DNA of 5,596 bases, taken from NCBI GenBank assembly GCA_023253575.1, contig JALRGB010000261.1, positions 1 to 5,596 of the forward strand, given 5' to 3'. Below, piece by piece: positions 1 to 5,512 of this stretch. The notes below the pieces were generated by a model. That model was not told where the DNA came from, searched no databases, and saw only the letters and a program-made list of their open reading frames with translations. This stretch comes from Verrucomicrobiales bacterium (lineage in GTDB: Bacteria > Verrucomicrobiota > Verrucomicrobiia > Verrucomicrobiales > V1-33). The first letter of the stretch is position 1, and each line of letters begins with the position of its first letter. A program made the position numbers and the translations under genes.

Positions 1-88
1 TACACGCCTGACGCCGGGACTATCGCCCGCCAAAGCCTAGCTTTTCTCCAGCAAGTGACCGGCTAGTCCGCGCGCCCGCCGCCGCTCC
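1..88. other. Left-edge non-coding stretch, no gene supported
   Basis: This is the 3' flank of the hydrolase gene that ends at 89. Open frames here are only shadows of that gene. No tRNA, no clear terminator stem with a T-tract and no partial gene running off the edge could be supported. Confidence 0.5.
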
Positions 89-985
89 TCACGGCACAAA
101 CTCCAGAGTAGCCCGCACCGGAAAATGATCCGACGGCAGCACCCCGTCCGGAGCATCATGCAAAATCGCGGCATCCACCACCCGCGTCCCGGGCGGAGCC
201 AGCACAAAATCAATGCGGCCCGTATCCCGACGGCCCGTAAAGGCCTGCCACGTACCGCTCTCCGCCTCCGGAACATCCGGGTTAGCCACCCGCCAAGCAT
301 CAACCAGCGACAAGGGCCCGCCCGTCAGCGCCATCATGGCCGGATTCTCCGGGGTCGCATTAAAATCACCCGTCAGAATAAACGGACCGGCCGGCTGCCG
401 CGCCGCTAGCCGCGCCGCCAGCAAGGCCGCGCTGCGCTCCCGAGAGGGCTGCGACTCGTGATCAAAATGCGTGTTGAAAAAATGGAGCGGCCGGTCGCTC
501 CCCACTTCACGCAGTCGCGCCCACGTGCAGATGCGCGTGATCCGGTTGCCCCAGGTCATCGAGTTCGGCTCATCCGGAGTATCCGAAAGCCAGAACGTCC
601 CTGATTCCTCCACCGTCCACCGCGCCCGTCGAATCAAAAGCGCCGAATACTCCCCACGTGCTTTGCCGTCCTCACGGCCCACCCCCACTTCCGCATACTC
701 GCCACCCAGCCGCTCGTGCAGATCATCCAACTGCGAACGCAAGGCCTCCTGCAACCCCACAACATCCGGTTGCTCCCGCCGAATGAGATCAATCGATGGC
801 CCACGCCGTCGCTCCCATGACTTCGGCCCCGTGTCGCCCGTATTCGCATAGCGTAAATTAAACGTCAACGCCCGCACCCGCAACGGCCCCACCCCCGCCG
901 AGACCTGATCAGCCGCCACTCCCACTCCCGAACCAGCCGAAACAGCCGCTCCACCCGCTAACCATGAAAAATAACGGCGCTTCAT
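89..985 (-). CDS. Secreted endonuclease/exonuclease/phosphatase (EEP) family hydrolase
   Basis: A 298-residue metal-dependent phosphoesterase fold protein. The EEP signature runs in order: FNLR with Asn43, PDVVGLQE with the metal-binding Glu80, NTHFDHES with His173, TGDFNATPE with Asp207/Asn209, GRIDFVL with Asp259, and SDHFP with the catalytic Asp286-His287 pair. All key residues are present, so the enzyme looks active. The WLSDTPDEP segment (about 133-141) and the GREDGKARGE segment are typical of the subgroup of secreted EEP proteins often seen in Bacteroidetes and Verrucomicrobia. The substrate (DNA, sugar phosphate, phospholipid) cannot be told from sequence. The N-terminus KRRYFSWLAGG followed by a small-residue hydrophobic stretch to about Ala25 resembles a Tat signal peptide, so export is likely. 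I chose the ATG at 985 because it places the twin arginines at residues 3-4. A TTG at 1021 would add 12 residues before the signal and is less likely. The leader has no Shine-Dalgarno. It is the last gene on this strand and is separated from asd by 500 bp, so it is probably transcribed alone. Confidence 0.9.
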   Translation of the reverse strand: MKRRYFSWLAGGAAVSAGSGVGVAADQVSAGVGPLRVRALTFNLRYANTGDTGPKSWERRRGPSIDLIRREQPDVVGLQEALRSQLDDLHERLGGEYAEVGVGREDGKARGEYSALLIRRARWTVEESGTFWLSDTPDEPNSMTWGNRITRICTWARLREVGSDRPLHFFNTHFDHESQPSRERSAALLAARLAARQPAGPFILTGDFNATPENPAMMALTGGPLSLVDAWRVANPDVPEAESGTWQAFTGRRDTGRIDFVLAPPGTRVVDAAILHDAPDGVLPSDHFPVRATLEFVP

Positions 986-1136
986 ACAGGAAGAATGACA
1001 GAGAAAACCGCCCTCTGTCAATCACTGGCAACAGGCACTGGCGTCAAGCACAGACGGTATCAACAAAACCATGCCATAAGGTTCCACAGTAATTTTCATA
1101 CTTAAGATAAATGAAGCCCTTAGTACATATTGTAGA

Positions 1137-1184
1137 GCGGAATGTGAGACACCCACACGGGACGGAAATGTGGGACACCCACAT
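1137..1184. repeat. Tandem pair of palindromic 17-mers
   Basis: Two direct copies with a 26-bp period each contain the core GACACCCACA. The second (1168-1184) is a perfect inverted repeat, ATGTGGG-ACA-CCCACAT, with 7-bp arms and a 3-nt centre. The first (1142-1158, ATGTGAGACACCCACAC) is an imperfect version. Both are preceded by CGGAA or CGGAAA. The pair could be a repressor or activator operator upstream of the hydrolase gene, or a unit of a REP-like dispersed repeat. The sequence alone cannot separate these. Confidence 0.7.
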
Positions 1185-1231
1185 GATCGAGGATTGGCCG
1201 TCGAATGACTGGGTGTCTTGCCTGTGAGCCG

Positions 1232-1327
1232 CCTGCCAAAAAAAATCGTTCGGAGAGGTGTTCGGTGCCCCGACCGGGGTCAGCGCCCCCAGCTACAAAA
1301 GAAACCATGGCCCCCAGGCCACATCCC
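1232..1327. repeat. GC-rich intergenic repeat, copy 1
   Basis: This is the first of two direct copies. Both begin with CCTGCCAAAAA and end with GCCACATCC. The central 52 bp (1246-1297) match 47 of 52 positions with 1380-1431 of copy 2, including a 23-bp identical run around GACCGGGGTCAGCGCCCCC. Within the unit TTCGG recurs (1249-1253 and 1261-1265), and GGGG...CCCC can form a short hairpin. Near the end of this copy, TGGCC-CCCA-GGCCA (1308-1321) is a further small stem that is only partly kept in copy 2. Confidence 0.8.
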
Positions 1328-1367
1328 TCAAGACACGTCTCCGAAACCGCTTCTTCGCATCCGGCCC

Positions 1368-1460
1368 CCTGCCAAAAACTCGTTCGGAGAGACGTTCGGC
1401 GCCGCGACCGGGGTCAGCGCCCCCAGCGACAGAAAAAAACGGGCGCACGAGCCACATCCT
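1368..1460. repeat. GC-rich intergenic repeat, copy 2
   Basis: This is the second direct copy, 134 bp after the first when the conserved cores are aligned, and lies just downstream of the asd stop. Five substitutions separate the 52-bp cores. The poly-A at 1433-1439 gives a run of seven T on the minus strand about 50 bp past the asd stop, so this copy could contribute to ending asd transcription, although the stem ahead of the T-run is weak. It probably belongs to a dispersed, non-coding repeat family of the host genome. Confidence 0.8.
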
Positions 1461-1471
1461 TTGAGCTAGGC

Positions 1472-1484
1472 CGCGGGGCCCGCG
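1472..1484 (-). terminator. Weak GC hairpin just after the asd stop
   Basis: CGCGG-GGC-CCGCG forms a 5-bp all-GC stem with a 3-nt loop, starting one base after the asd stop codon. No T-run follows directly on the minus strand, so it is at best a weak or Rho-assisted terminator. It may simply be a GC-rich coincidence. Confidence 0.25.
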
Positions 1485-1485
1485 A

Positions 1486-2520
1486 TCAGACGAGAAGTTC
1501 GGCGATCTGCACGGCATTGAGGGCGGCGCCTTTGAGAAGCTGGTCGCCGACGACCCAGAAGGCGAGGCCGTTCTCCAAAGCGCAATCTTGGCGGAGGCGG
1601 CCGACGGCGCAATCGTCTTGGCCGGCCAGGTCGAGCGGCATCGGGTAGCGCTGGAGTTCCGGCTCATCGACGACTTGTAGGCCTTGGGCGCTGGCGAGCA
1701 CGGCCCGGGCGGCGGCCACGGTGATCGGTTTGGCGAATTCTGCGCTGATGGCGAGACTGTGGGCGCGGAAGACAGGGACACGCACGCACGTCACGGAAGC
1801 GCGAAAATCCGGATGGTGCATGATTTTGCGTCCTTCATTTTCCAGCTTCATTTCCTCCTTGGTATAGCCGGTCTCGAGGAAGGAATCGACCTGTGGGAGG
1901 ACGTTGAAGGCGATTTGGTGGGGGTAGACAGATGGCGGGGTACTGACGCGCGCGTCGTCCCAGGCGCCGTCGGTTTCGGCGGCCCACTGGCGTGACTGGG
2001 CGGCCAGTTCTTCGATGGCTTGGGCTCCGGTGCCGCTGACGGCCTGGTAGGTACTCGCGAAGACGCGGGTCACGCCGAAGGCTTGGTGCAGCGGCCAGAG
2101 CGCCATCAGGGCGATCGCGGTCGAGCAATTTGGATTGGCAATCAGGCGTTTAGGAGCGTGTCGGGCGTCGTCCGGATTGATTTCCGGAACGACGAGGGGC
2201 ACGTCCGGATCCATGCGAAAGGCGGAGGAATTATCGACCACCCACGCGCCGGCGGCGGTGGCGTGGGGGGCAAACTCCTTGGAAATACTACCTCCGGCGC
2301 TAAAGAGGGCGATGTCGACACCGGCGAAAGAATCGGGAGTCAGCTCTTGGATGACGAGATCCTTTCCTTGAAAGGAAGCGGTTTTGCCGGCCGAGCGTTT
2401 ACTGGCGAGCAGGGACAATTTCCCCACGGGAAACTGGCGGCGTTCCAGACAGCGGATCATTTCGACGCCCACGGCTCCCGTGGCGCCGACGATGGCGACG
2501 TGCAGTTGTCGATCACTCAT
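1486..2520 (-). CDS. asd: Aspartate-semialdehyde dehydrogenase
   Basis: This enzyme catalyses NADPH-dependent reduction of L-aspartyl-4-phosphate to L-aspartate 4-semialdehyde, the branch point to lysine/diaminopimelate, threonine and methionine. It is cytoplasmic. The 344 residues match the usual family length. The N-terminal NADP-binding Rossmann loop is GATGAVG (12-18). The active-site nucleophile is Cys132 in NPNCST. TYQAVSGTG supplies Gln159, and KEEMKLENEGRK (221-232) is the conserved phosphate/substrate segment. Arg247 and His254, in VRVPVFRAHSL, match the spacing of the family's substrate-binding Arg and catalytic His. GDQLLKGAA (325-333) is the C-terminal cofactor-side motif. The ATG at 2520 puts the Rossmann loop at the normal distance from the N-terminus. 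There is no Shine-Dalgarno. The gene stands alone on its strand, with a divergent L,D-transpeptidase upstream and a 500-bp repeat-bearing gap downstream. Nothing in it looks broken. Confidence 0.97.
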   Translation of the reverse strand: MSDRQLHVAIVGATGAVGVEMIRCLERRQFPVGKLSLLASKRSAGKTASFQGKDLVIQELTPDSFAGVDIALFSAGGSISKEFAPHATAAGAWVVDNSSAFRMDPDVPLVVPEINPDDARHAPKRLIANPNCSTAIALMALWPLHQAFGVTRVFASTYQAVSGTGAQAIEELAAQSRQWAAETDGAWDDARVSTPPSVYPHQIAFNVLPQVDSFLETGYTKEEMKLENEGRKIMHHPDFRASVTCVRVPVFRAHSLAISAEFAKPITVAAARAVLASAQGLQVVDEPELQRYPMPLDLAGQDDCAVGRLRQDCALENGLAFWVVGDQLLKGAALNAVQIAELLV

Positions 2521-2540
2521 GCGTGTGGTTTGGTCAGGTA

Positions 2541-3101
2541 ATGGGTAAACTAGGGAAAAAATCAGCGAGCGCAGAACGGGACTCGTCGGGGGCGGCCGCC
2601 GGGCGGCGGAAGGACCGGTCCGGAGACAGACCAGCCGGGAAAGAGCGAGCCTTACGAGTGGAAATTGTGGTGCGAGAGCAGCGACTCCGGCTCTGGCGGG
2701 GCGACACAGTGCTCTTTTGTTGCGCTATTTCCACCTCGAAATCCGGCCTTGGTTCTGAGCCTGGCAGTCATCGCACGCCGACGGGGCGGTTCCGGGTGGC
2801 GGAGAAGCACGGGCATGGGGCGCAGCTGGGGACTATTTTCCGAAGCCGAGAGCCAGCGGGCCGGTGGCAGGCGGACTCGCGGGTGGTGGCTGATGATTTG
2901 ATCACGAGCCGGTTATTATGGCTGGAGGGAATGGAGAGCCACAATGCTAACACCTACCAGCGGTACATTTACCTGCATGGCACCAATCAGGAGCATTTGC
3001 TCGGACGGCCGCACAGCCACGGCTGCGTGCGTCTGGCCAATGACGCGGTGATCACGCTATTCGACCTCGTGCCCGAAGGGACCGAGGTGCGGATTGATTA
3101 G
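2541..3101 (+). CDS. L,D-transpeptidase (YkuD domain), short form without signal peptide
   Basis: A 186-residue YkuD-fold protein. The domain starts at about residue 40 (VEIVVREQRLRLW), carries the RTPTGRFRV segment at about 78-86, and ends with the catalytic block: YLHGT with His146, then SHGCVRL with His160, nucleophile Cys162 and Arg164. Characterised enzymes of this family form 3-3 diaminopimelate cross-links in peptidoglycan or attach lipoproteins to it. The LLWLEGMES...YQRYIYLHGT stretch resembles a subfamily of about 150-170 residues that usually lacks a recognisable signal. Here too the N-terminal 39 residues are charged and low-complexity, with no membrane segment. The start is uncertain: ATG 2541 has only a weak AGG two bases upstream, GTG 2523 would almost touch the asd start, and GTG 2658 would begin exactly at the domain and give 147 residues. 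It is divergent from asd and convergent with sucD. Family assignment is firm; location and substrate are inferred. Confidence 0.9.
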   Translation: MGKLGKKSASAERDSSGAAAGRRKDRSGDRPAGKERALRVEIVVREQRLRLWRGDTVLFCCAISTSKSGLGSEPGSHRTPTGRFRVAEKHGHGAQLGTIFRSREPAGRWQADSRVVADDLITSRLLWLEGMESHNANTYQRYIYLHGTNQEHLLGRPHSHGCVRLANDAVITLFDLVPEGTEVRID

Positions 3102-3115
3102 GCTCTGAAGCGCAA

Positions 3116-3132
3116 GCGGGACCGGGTCCCGC
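3116..3132. terminator. GC hairpin between convergent genes
   Basis: GCGGGAC-CGG-GTCCCGC is a perfect 7-bp stem with a 3-nt loop, placed between the transpeptidase stop (3101) and the sucD stop (3148). The position suits a bidirectional terminator for the convergent pair. Neither side has a proper T-tract, so it is a U-less or Rho-assisted candidate, not a textbook intrinsic terminator. Confidence 0.5.
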
Positions 3133-3147
3133 CTCCTCCCCTGCTCG

Positions 3148-4050
3148 TTACAAGATGCCGAGCAAGGTATCCGCCATGTCGGCCGGGCTATCGGAGACGG
3201 CAATGCCGCACGCCCGAAGCGCCGCTTTTTTGGCGGCGGCGGTATCGTCCTCGCCTCCAACGATGGCACCCGCGTGGCCCATGCGGCGGCCCGGAGGCGC
3301 CGTGGCGCCAGCGATAAAGGCGGCAATCGGCTTTTTGCAGTTCGCTTGAGCCCACTTGCCCGCGTCCACTTCACCGCTGCCACCGATTTCACCAATCATG
3401 ATGATGGCGTCCGTCTCCGGATCGTCATTAAACAAACTGAGCACGTCGGTGTGGGAAAGCCCGTGAATCGGGTCGCCGCCGATGCCGATGCACGTGCTTT
3501 GGCCGTACCCGCGAGTCGTCAGCTGCCAGACGGCTTCATAAGTCAACGTGCCAGAACGCGAGACCACGCCGATCCGTCCTTTCTTGTGAATATGCCCCGG
3601 AGCAATGCCAATCCGGCACCCGCCATGCGAATGCTCGCCCGTGCCCGGCGTGACAATCCCCGGACAATTCGGACCAATCAAACGCGTCGTCGACTGACCG
3701 CGGAGGATCTCCTTGACCTGCATCATGTCATTGACCGGAATACCTTCGGTAATGGCCACCACCAGCTCAAGTCGCGCGGCCACCCCTTCCAAAATCGCGT
3801 CCGCCGCAAAGGCCGGTGGCACAAAAATCGCCGCCGCCGTCGCCCCAGTCTCCCGAGCCGCCTCTTCCACCGTGTCGAAAATGGGCACCTTCACGCCAGC
3901 ATGCTCAAACACCTGGCCGCCTTTGCCAGGCGTCACACCAGCCACCACCGCCGTCCCATACTCCAGACTGGCCCGGGCATGGCGCCCGCCAAATTCACCA
4001 GTGATGCCTTGAACGAGGACCCGCGTCTGCGGGGTAACAAGAATAGCCAT
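3148..4050 (-). CDS. sucD: Succinyl-CoA synthetase alpha subunit (ADP-forming)
   Basis: The alpha subunit of succinyl-CoA ligase, which converts succinyl-CoA plus phosphate and NDP to succinate, CoA and NTP in the TCA cycle. It is cytoplasmic and acts with SucC. The 300 residues are slightly longer than the roughly 290 usual for bacteria. The N-terminal CoA-binding domain has GITGEFGG (15-22) and PGKGG (41-45). The conserved IGPNCPGIVTPG runs 125-136. GHIHKKGRIGVVSRSGTLTYEAV (152-174) matches the family core. Glu221 in GEIGG and the phosphorylated His259 in GRRMGHAGAI are intact. An extra block TGEHSHGG (137-144) sits between TPG and CRIG, where E. coli SucD has none. The ATG at 4050 gives the standard AILV start. 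It lies 30 bp after sucC, so the two form an operon. The leader has no Shine-Dalgarno and is strongly pyrimidine-rich. Confidence 0.97.
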   Translation of the reverse strand: MAILVTPQTRVLVQGITGEFGGRHARASLEYGTAVVAGVTPGKGGQVFEHAGVKVPIFDTVEEAARETGATAAAIFVPPAFAADAILEGVAARLELVVAITEGIPVNDMMQVKEILRGQSTTRLIGPNCPGIVTPGTGEHSHGGCRIGIAPGHIHKKGRIGVVSRSGTLTYEAVWQLTTRGYGQSTCIGIGGDPIHGLSHTDVLSLFNDDPETDAIIMIGEIGGSGEVDAGKWAQANCKKPIAAFIAGATAPPGRRMGHAGAIVGGEDDTAAAKKAALRACGIAVSDSPADMADTLLGIL

Positions 4051-4080
4051 AAGGAACTAAGGTAGAAAAAGAAATGAGAT

Positions 4081-5262
4081 TTAAACAGCCGCCGCAACCG
4101 CAGCCTTGGCCGCGACAGTCAGGTCGTCCGCGGATTCGATCTTCAAGCCGCTCGCCTGCAACGTGCGCTTCCCGGCTTCGAAATTGTTCCCCTGCAGGCG
4201 AACGACAAGGGGCAACGAGAGACCGACCTCCCGGGCGGCCGCCACAATCCCTTCGGCAATCACATTACAGTCCATGATGCCGCCAAAAATGTTGACCAAA
4301 ATGGCCTTCACTTTGGGATCAGAGAGGATCAGTTTGAAAGCCGCCACCACTTGGTCTTTGGAGGCGCCGCCGCCCACATCGAGGAAATTGGCCGGTTCCC
4401 CGCCGTGCAGTTTGATGATGTCCATGGTGGCCATGGCCAGACCAGCGCCATTCACCAAGCAGGCGATACTGCCGTCGAGACCGATGTAATTCAGCCCGAA
4501 TTTCGAGGCTTCGACGTCCCGCGGGTCTTCCTCGGTCAGGTCGCGCATGGCCGCGATGTCTTTTTGCCGGTAGAGGGCATTGTCGTCGAACCCGAATTTA
4601 GCATCCAGAGCGAGGATGCGGCCGTCCGGTGTTTCCACCAACGGATTGATCTCAACCATTGAGCAATCGCTCTTAATATAAAGAGTATAAAGAGCTTGCA
4701 GCAGTTTGTGGAAAGCGTTGAGCTGGGACGAAGGCAGTCCGATTTTTTTGGCCAGCGAGCGGCTCTGGTACGCCTGCAGTCCGAGCAGCGGATGTATTGT
4801 TTCCCGAATGATTTTTTCCGGCGAGCGGGCCGCCACTTCCTCGATGTCCATGCCCCCTTCGCGGCTGGCCACCACGACCGGCTTGGAGGACGCGCGGTCC
4901 AGCAAGATGGCGAGGTAATATTCGTGAGCGATATCGACAGATTCCGCAATCAACACCTTGCTAACATGTTTGCCGGCCTCACCTGTCTGTTTCGTGACCA
5001 GCGTCTGACCTAGCATCTGGCCCGCCATCGCGGCCGCCTCCGCAGCAGACTGCACAAGGTGCACCCCGCCCTTAAAGCCATTGGTAAATGTCCCCTTGCC
5101 GCGGCCCCCAGCATGAATCTGGGCCTTGACCACCAACCCGGCACCCCCGAGCTCGAGAGCCGCCGCCTCAGCCTCAGCCGGCGTCGACGCGGGCAGGCCG
5201 CGCGGGGTGGGCACTTTGAATTTTTCAAACAACTGCTTGGCCTGGTACTCGTGAATATTCAT
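4081..5262 (-). CDS. sucC: Succinyl-CoA synthetase beta subunit (ADP-forming)
   Basis: The beta subunit of succinyl-CoA ligase, carrying the nucleotide-grasp domain and the succinate-binding end of the enzyme. The 393 residues are normal for the family (E. coli has 388). MNIHEYQAKQLF at the N-terminus is the near-universal start and fixes the ATG at 5262; an in-frame alternative start further upstream (5334) only adds 24 non-conserved residues. ATP-grasp features are VKAQIHAGGRGK (45-56) with Lys46, Glu107 in IAES, the metal ligand Asn206 in EINPLV, and Asp220 in ALDAKFGFDDNA. The C-terminal ligase domain has NGAGLAMATMD (271-281), FLDVGGGAS (293-301) and NIFGGI (324-329). All expected motifs are intact. 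It is the first gene of a sucC-sucD operon, with no other TCA gene visible. The leader shows no Shine-Dalgarno. A large inverted repeat lies 174-228 bp upstream of the start. Confidence 0.97.
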   Translation of the reverse strand: MNIHEYQAKQLFEKFKVPTPRGLPASTPAEAEAAALELGGAGLVVKAQIHAGGRGKGTFTNGFKGGVHLVQSAAEAAAMAGQMLGQTLVTKQTGEAGKHVSKVLIAESVDIAHEYYLAILLDRASSKPVVVASREGGMDIEEVAARSPEKIIRETIHPLLGLQAYQSRSLAKKIGLPSSQLNAFHKLLQALYTLYIKSDCSMVEINPLVETPDGRILALDAKFGFDDNALYRQKDIAAMRDLTEEDPRDVEASKFGLNYIGLDGSIACLVNGAGLAMATMDIIKLHGGEPANFLDVGGGASKDQVVAAFKLILSDPKVKAILVNIFGGIMDCNVIAEGIVAAAREVGLSLPLVVRLQGNNFEAGKRTLQASGLKIESADDLTVAAKAAVAAAV

Positions 5263-5435
5263 GCGGATGGGTCGACTCGCGACCGCAGAGAGTAGGAGCG
5301 AAGCGAAGCCCGTCAAGGGGCGGGCCGTCACCACCCAGAAACCGGACGCGCCCCCAGCCCACCCCGAAACCGGAAATCAAAGGTTTTCAATTTGCCGCTT
5401 GCCGCCATGGAACAAATTTGACACAACAACCCCCC

Positions 5436-5490
5436 TGTGGCGGAAAATCCCCCGCTACCCCGACTCTCACGAGTCGGGGTAGCCGCCACA
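5436..5490. repeat. Long nested inverted repeat upstream of sucCD
   Basis: The inner hairpin is GCTACCCCGACTC (5454-5466), loop TCAC (5467-5470), then GAGTCGGGGTAGC (5471-5483): a perfect 13-bp stem. Outside it TGTGGCG (5436-5442) pairs perfectly with CGCCACA (5484-5490), leaving an 11-nt bulge on one side only (5443-5453). Read on the minus strand, the inner stem is followed by GGGGGATTTTCC, a poor T-tract. It may be a terminator for an unseen minus-strand gene to the right, a REP-like dispersed palindrome, or a leader element of the sucCD operon. Confidence 0.85.
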
Positions 5491-5512
5491 CCCGTCGCGA
5501 GCTACACCCGTC
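5488..5512. repeat. Short direct repeat ACACCCGTC
   Basis: The 9-mer ACACCCGTC occurs at 5488-5496 and 5504-5512, a 16-bp period, directly abutting the large inverted repeat. CCCGTCAGG also occurs at 5507-5515 and 5566-5574. This may be part of the same repeat element as the hairpin. Function is unknown. Confidence 0.4.

Larger units (their letters stand above)
986..1485. other. 500-bp non-coding gap with two repeat families
   Basis: This lies between the asd stop and the hydrolase start, both on the minus strand. The part next to the hydrolase (about 1060-1135) is clearly more AT-rich than the surroundings and probably holds the hydrolase promoter, but I could not fix a convincing -35/-10 pair. 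The middle holds palindromic 17-mers (1142-1184). The part next to asd holds two diverged ~95-bp repeats (1232-1327, 1368-1460). Open frames across the region have low-complexity, repeat-derived translations and no family resemblance, so I do not call a gene. Confidence 0.75.

Noticed and set aside
17..66. CTAGC/GCTAG inverted pair as a terminator after the hydrolase gene
   Set aside because: It has only 5-bp arms with a loop of about 20 bases and no T-run; not a credible terminator.
1129..1134. TACAAT as a -10 box for the hydrolase gene (minus strand)
   Set aside because: No acceptable -35 lies at the right distance, and the implied leader of about 140 nt is long; support is too thin to list as a promoter.
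1120..1308. 62-codon minus-strand open frame in the asd/hydrolase gap
   Set aside because: It runs through repeat copy 1 and the palindromic 17-mers, resembles no known family, and its reading is explained by the GC-rich repeats.
1205..1648. 147-codon plus-strand open frame
   Set aside because: It covers both repeats and then antisense asd; the composition is Arg/Pro/Ser-rich shadow coding with no domain.
3274..4065. 263-codon plus-strand open frame antisense to sucD
   Set aside because: It lies entirely opposite a well-conserved sucD, and its Arg/His-rich translation matches no family; it is a high-GC antisense shadow.
5289..5316. Possible minus-strand sucC promoter: TTGACG, 16 bp, TACTCT
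   Set aside because: The -35 is good but the -10 matches only half of the consensus, and such pairs arise easily by chance.
5341..5358. Possible third remnant of the GC-rich repeat (GCGCCCCCAGC)
   Set aside because: Only 11 bases match the core and the flanks do not align; this is expected occasionally in GC-rich DNA.
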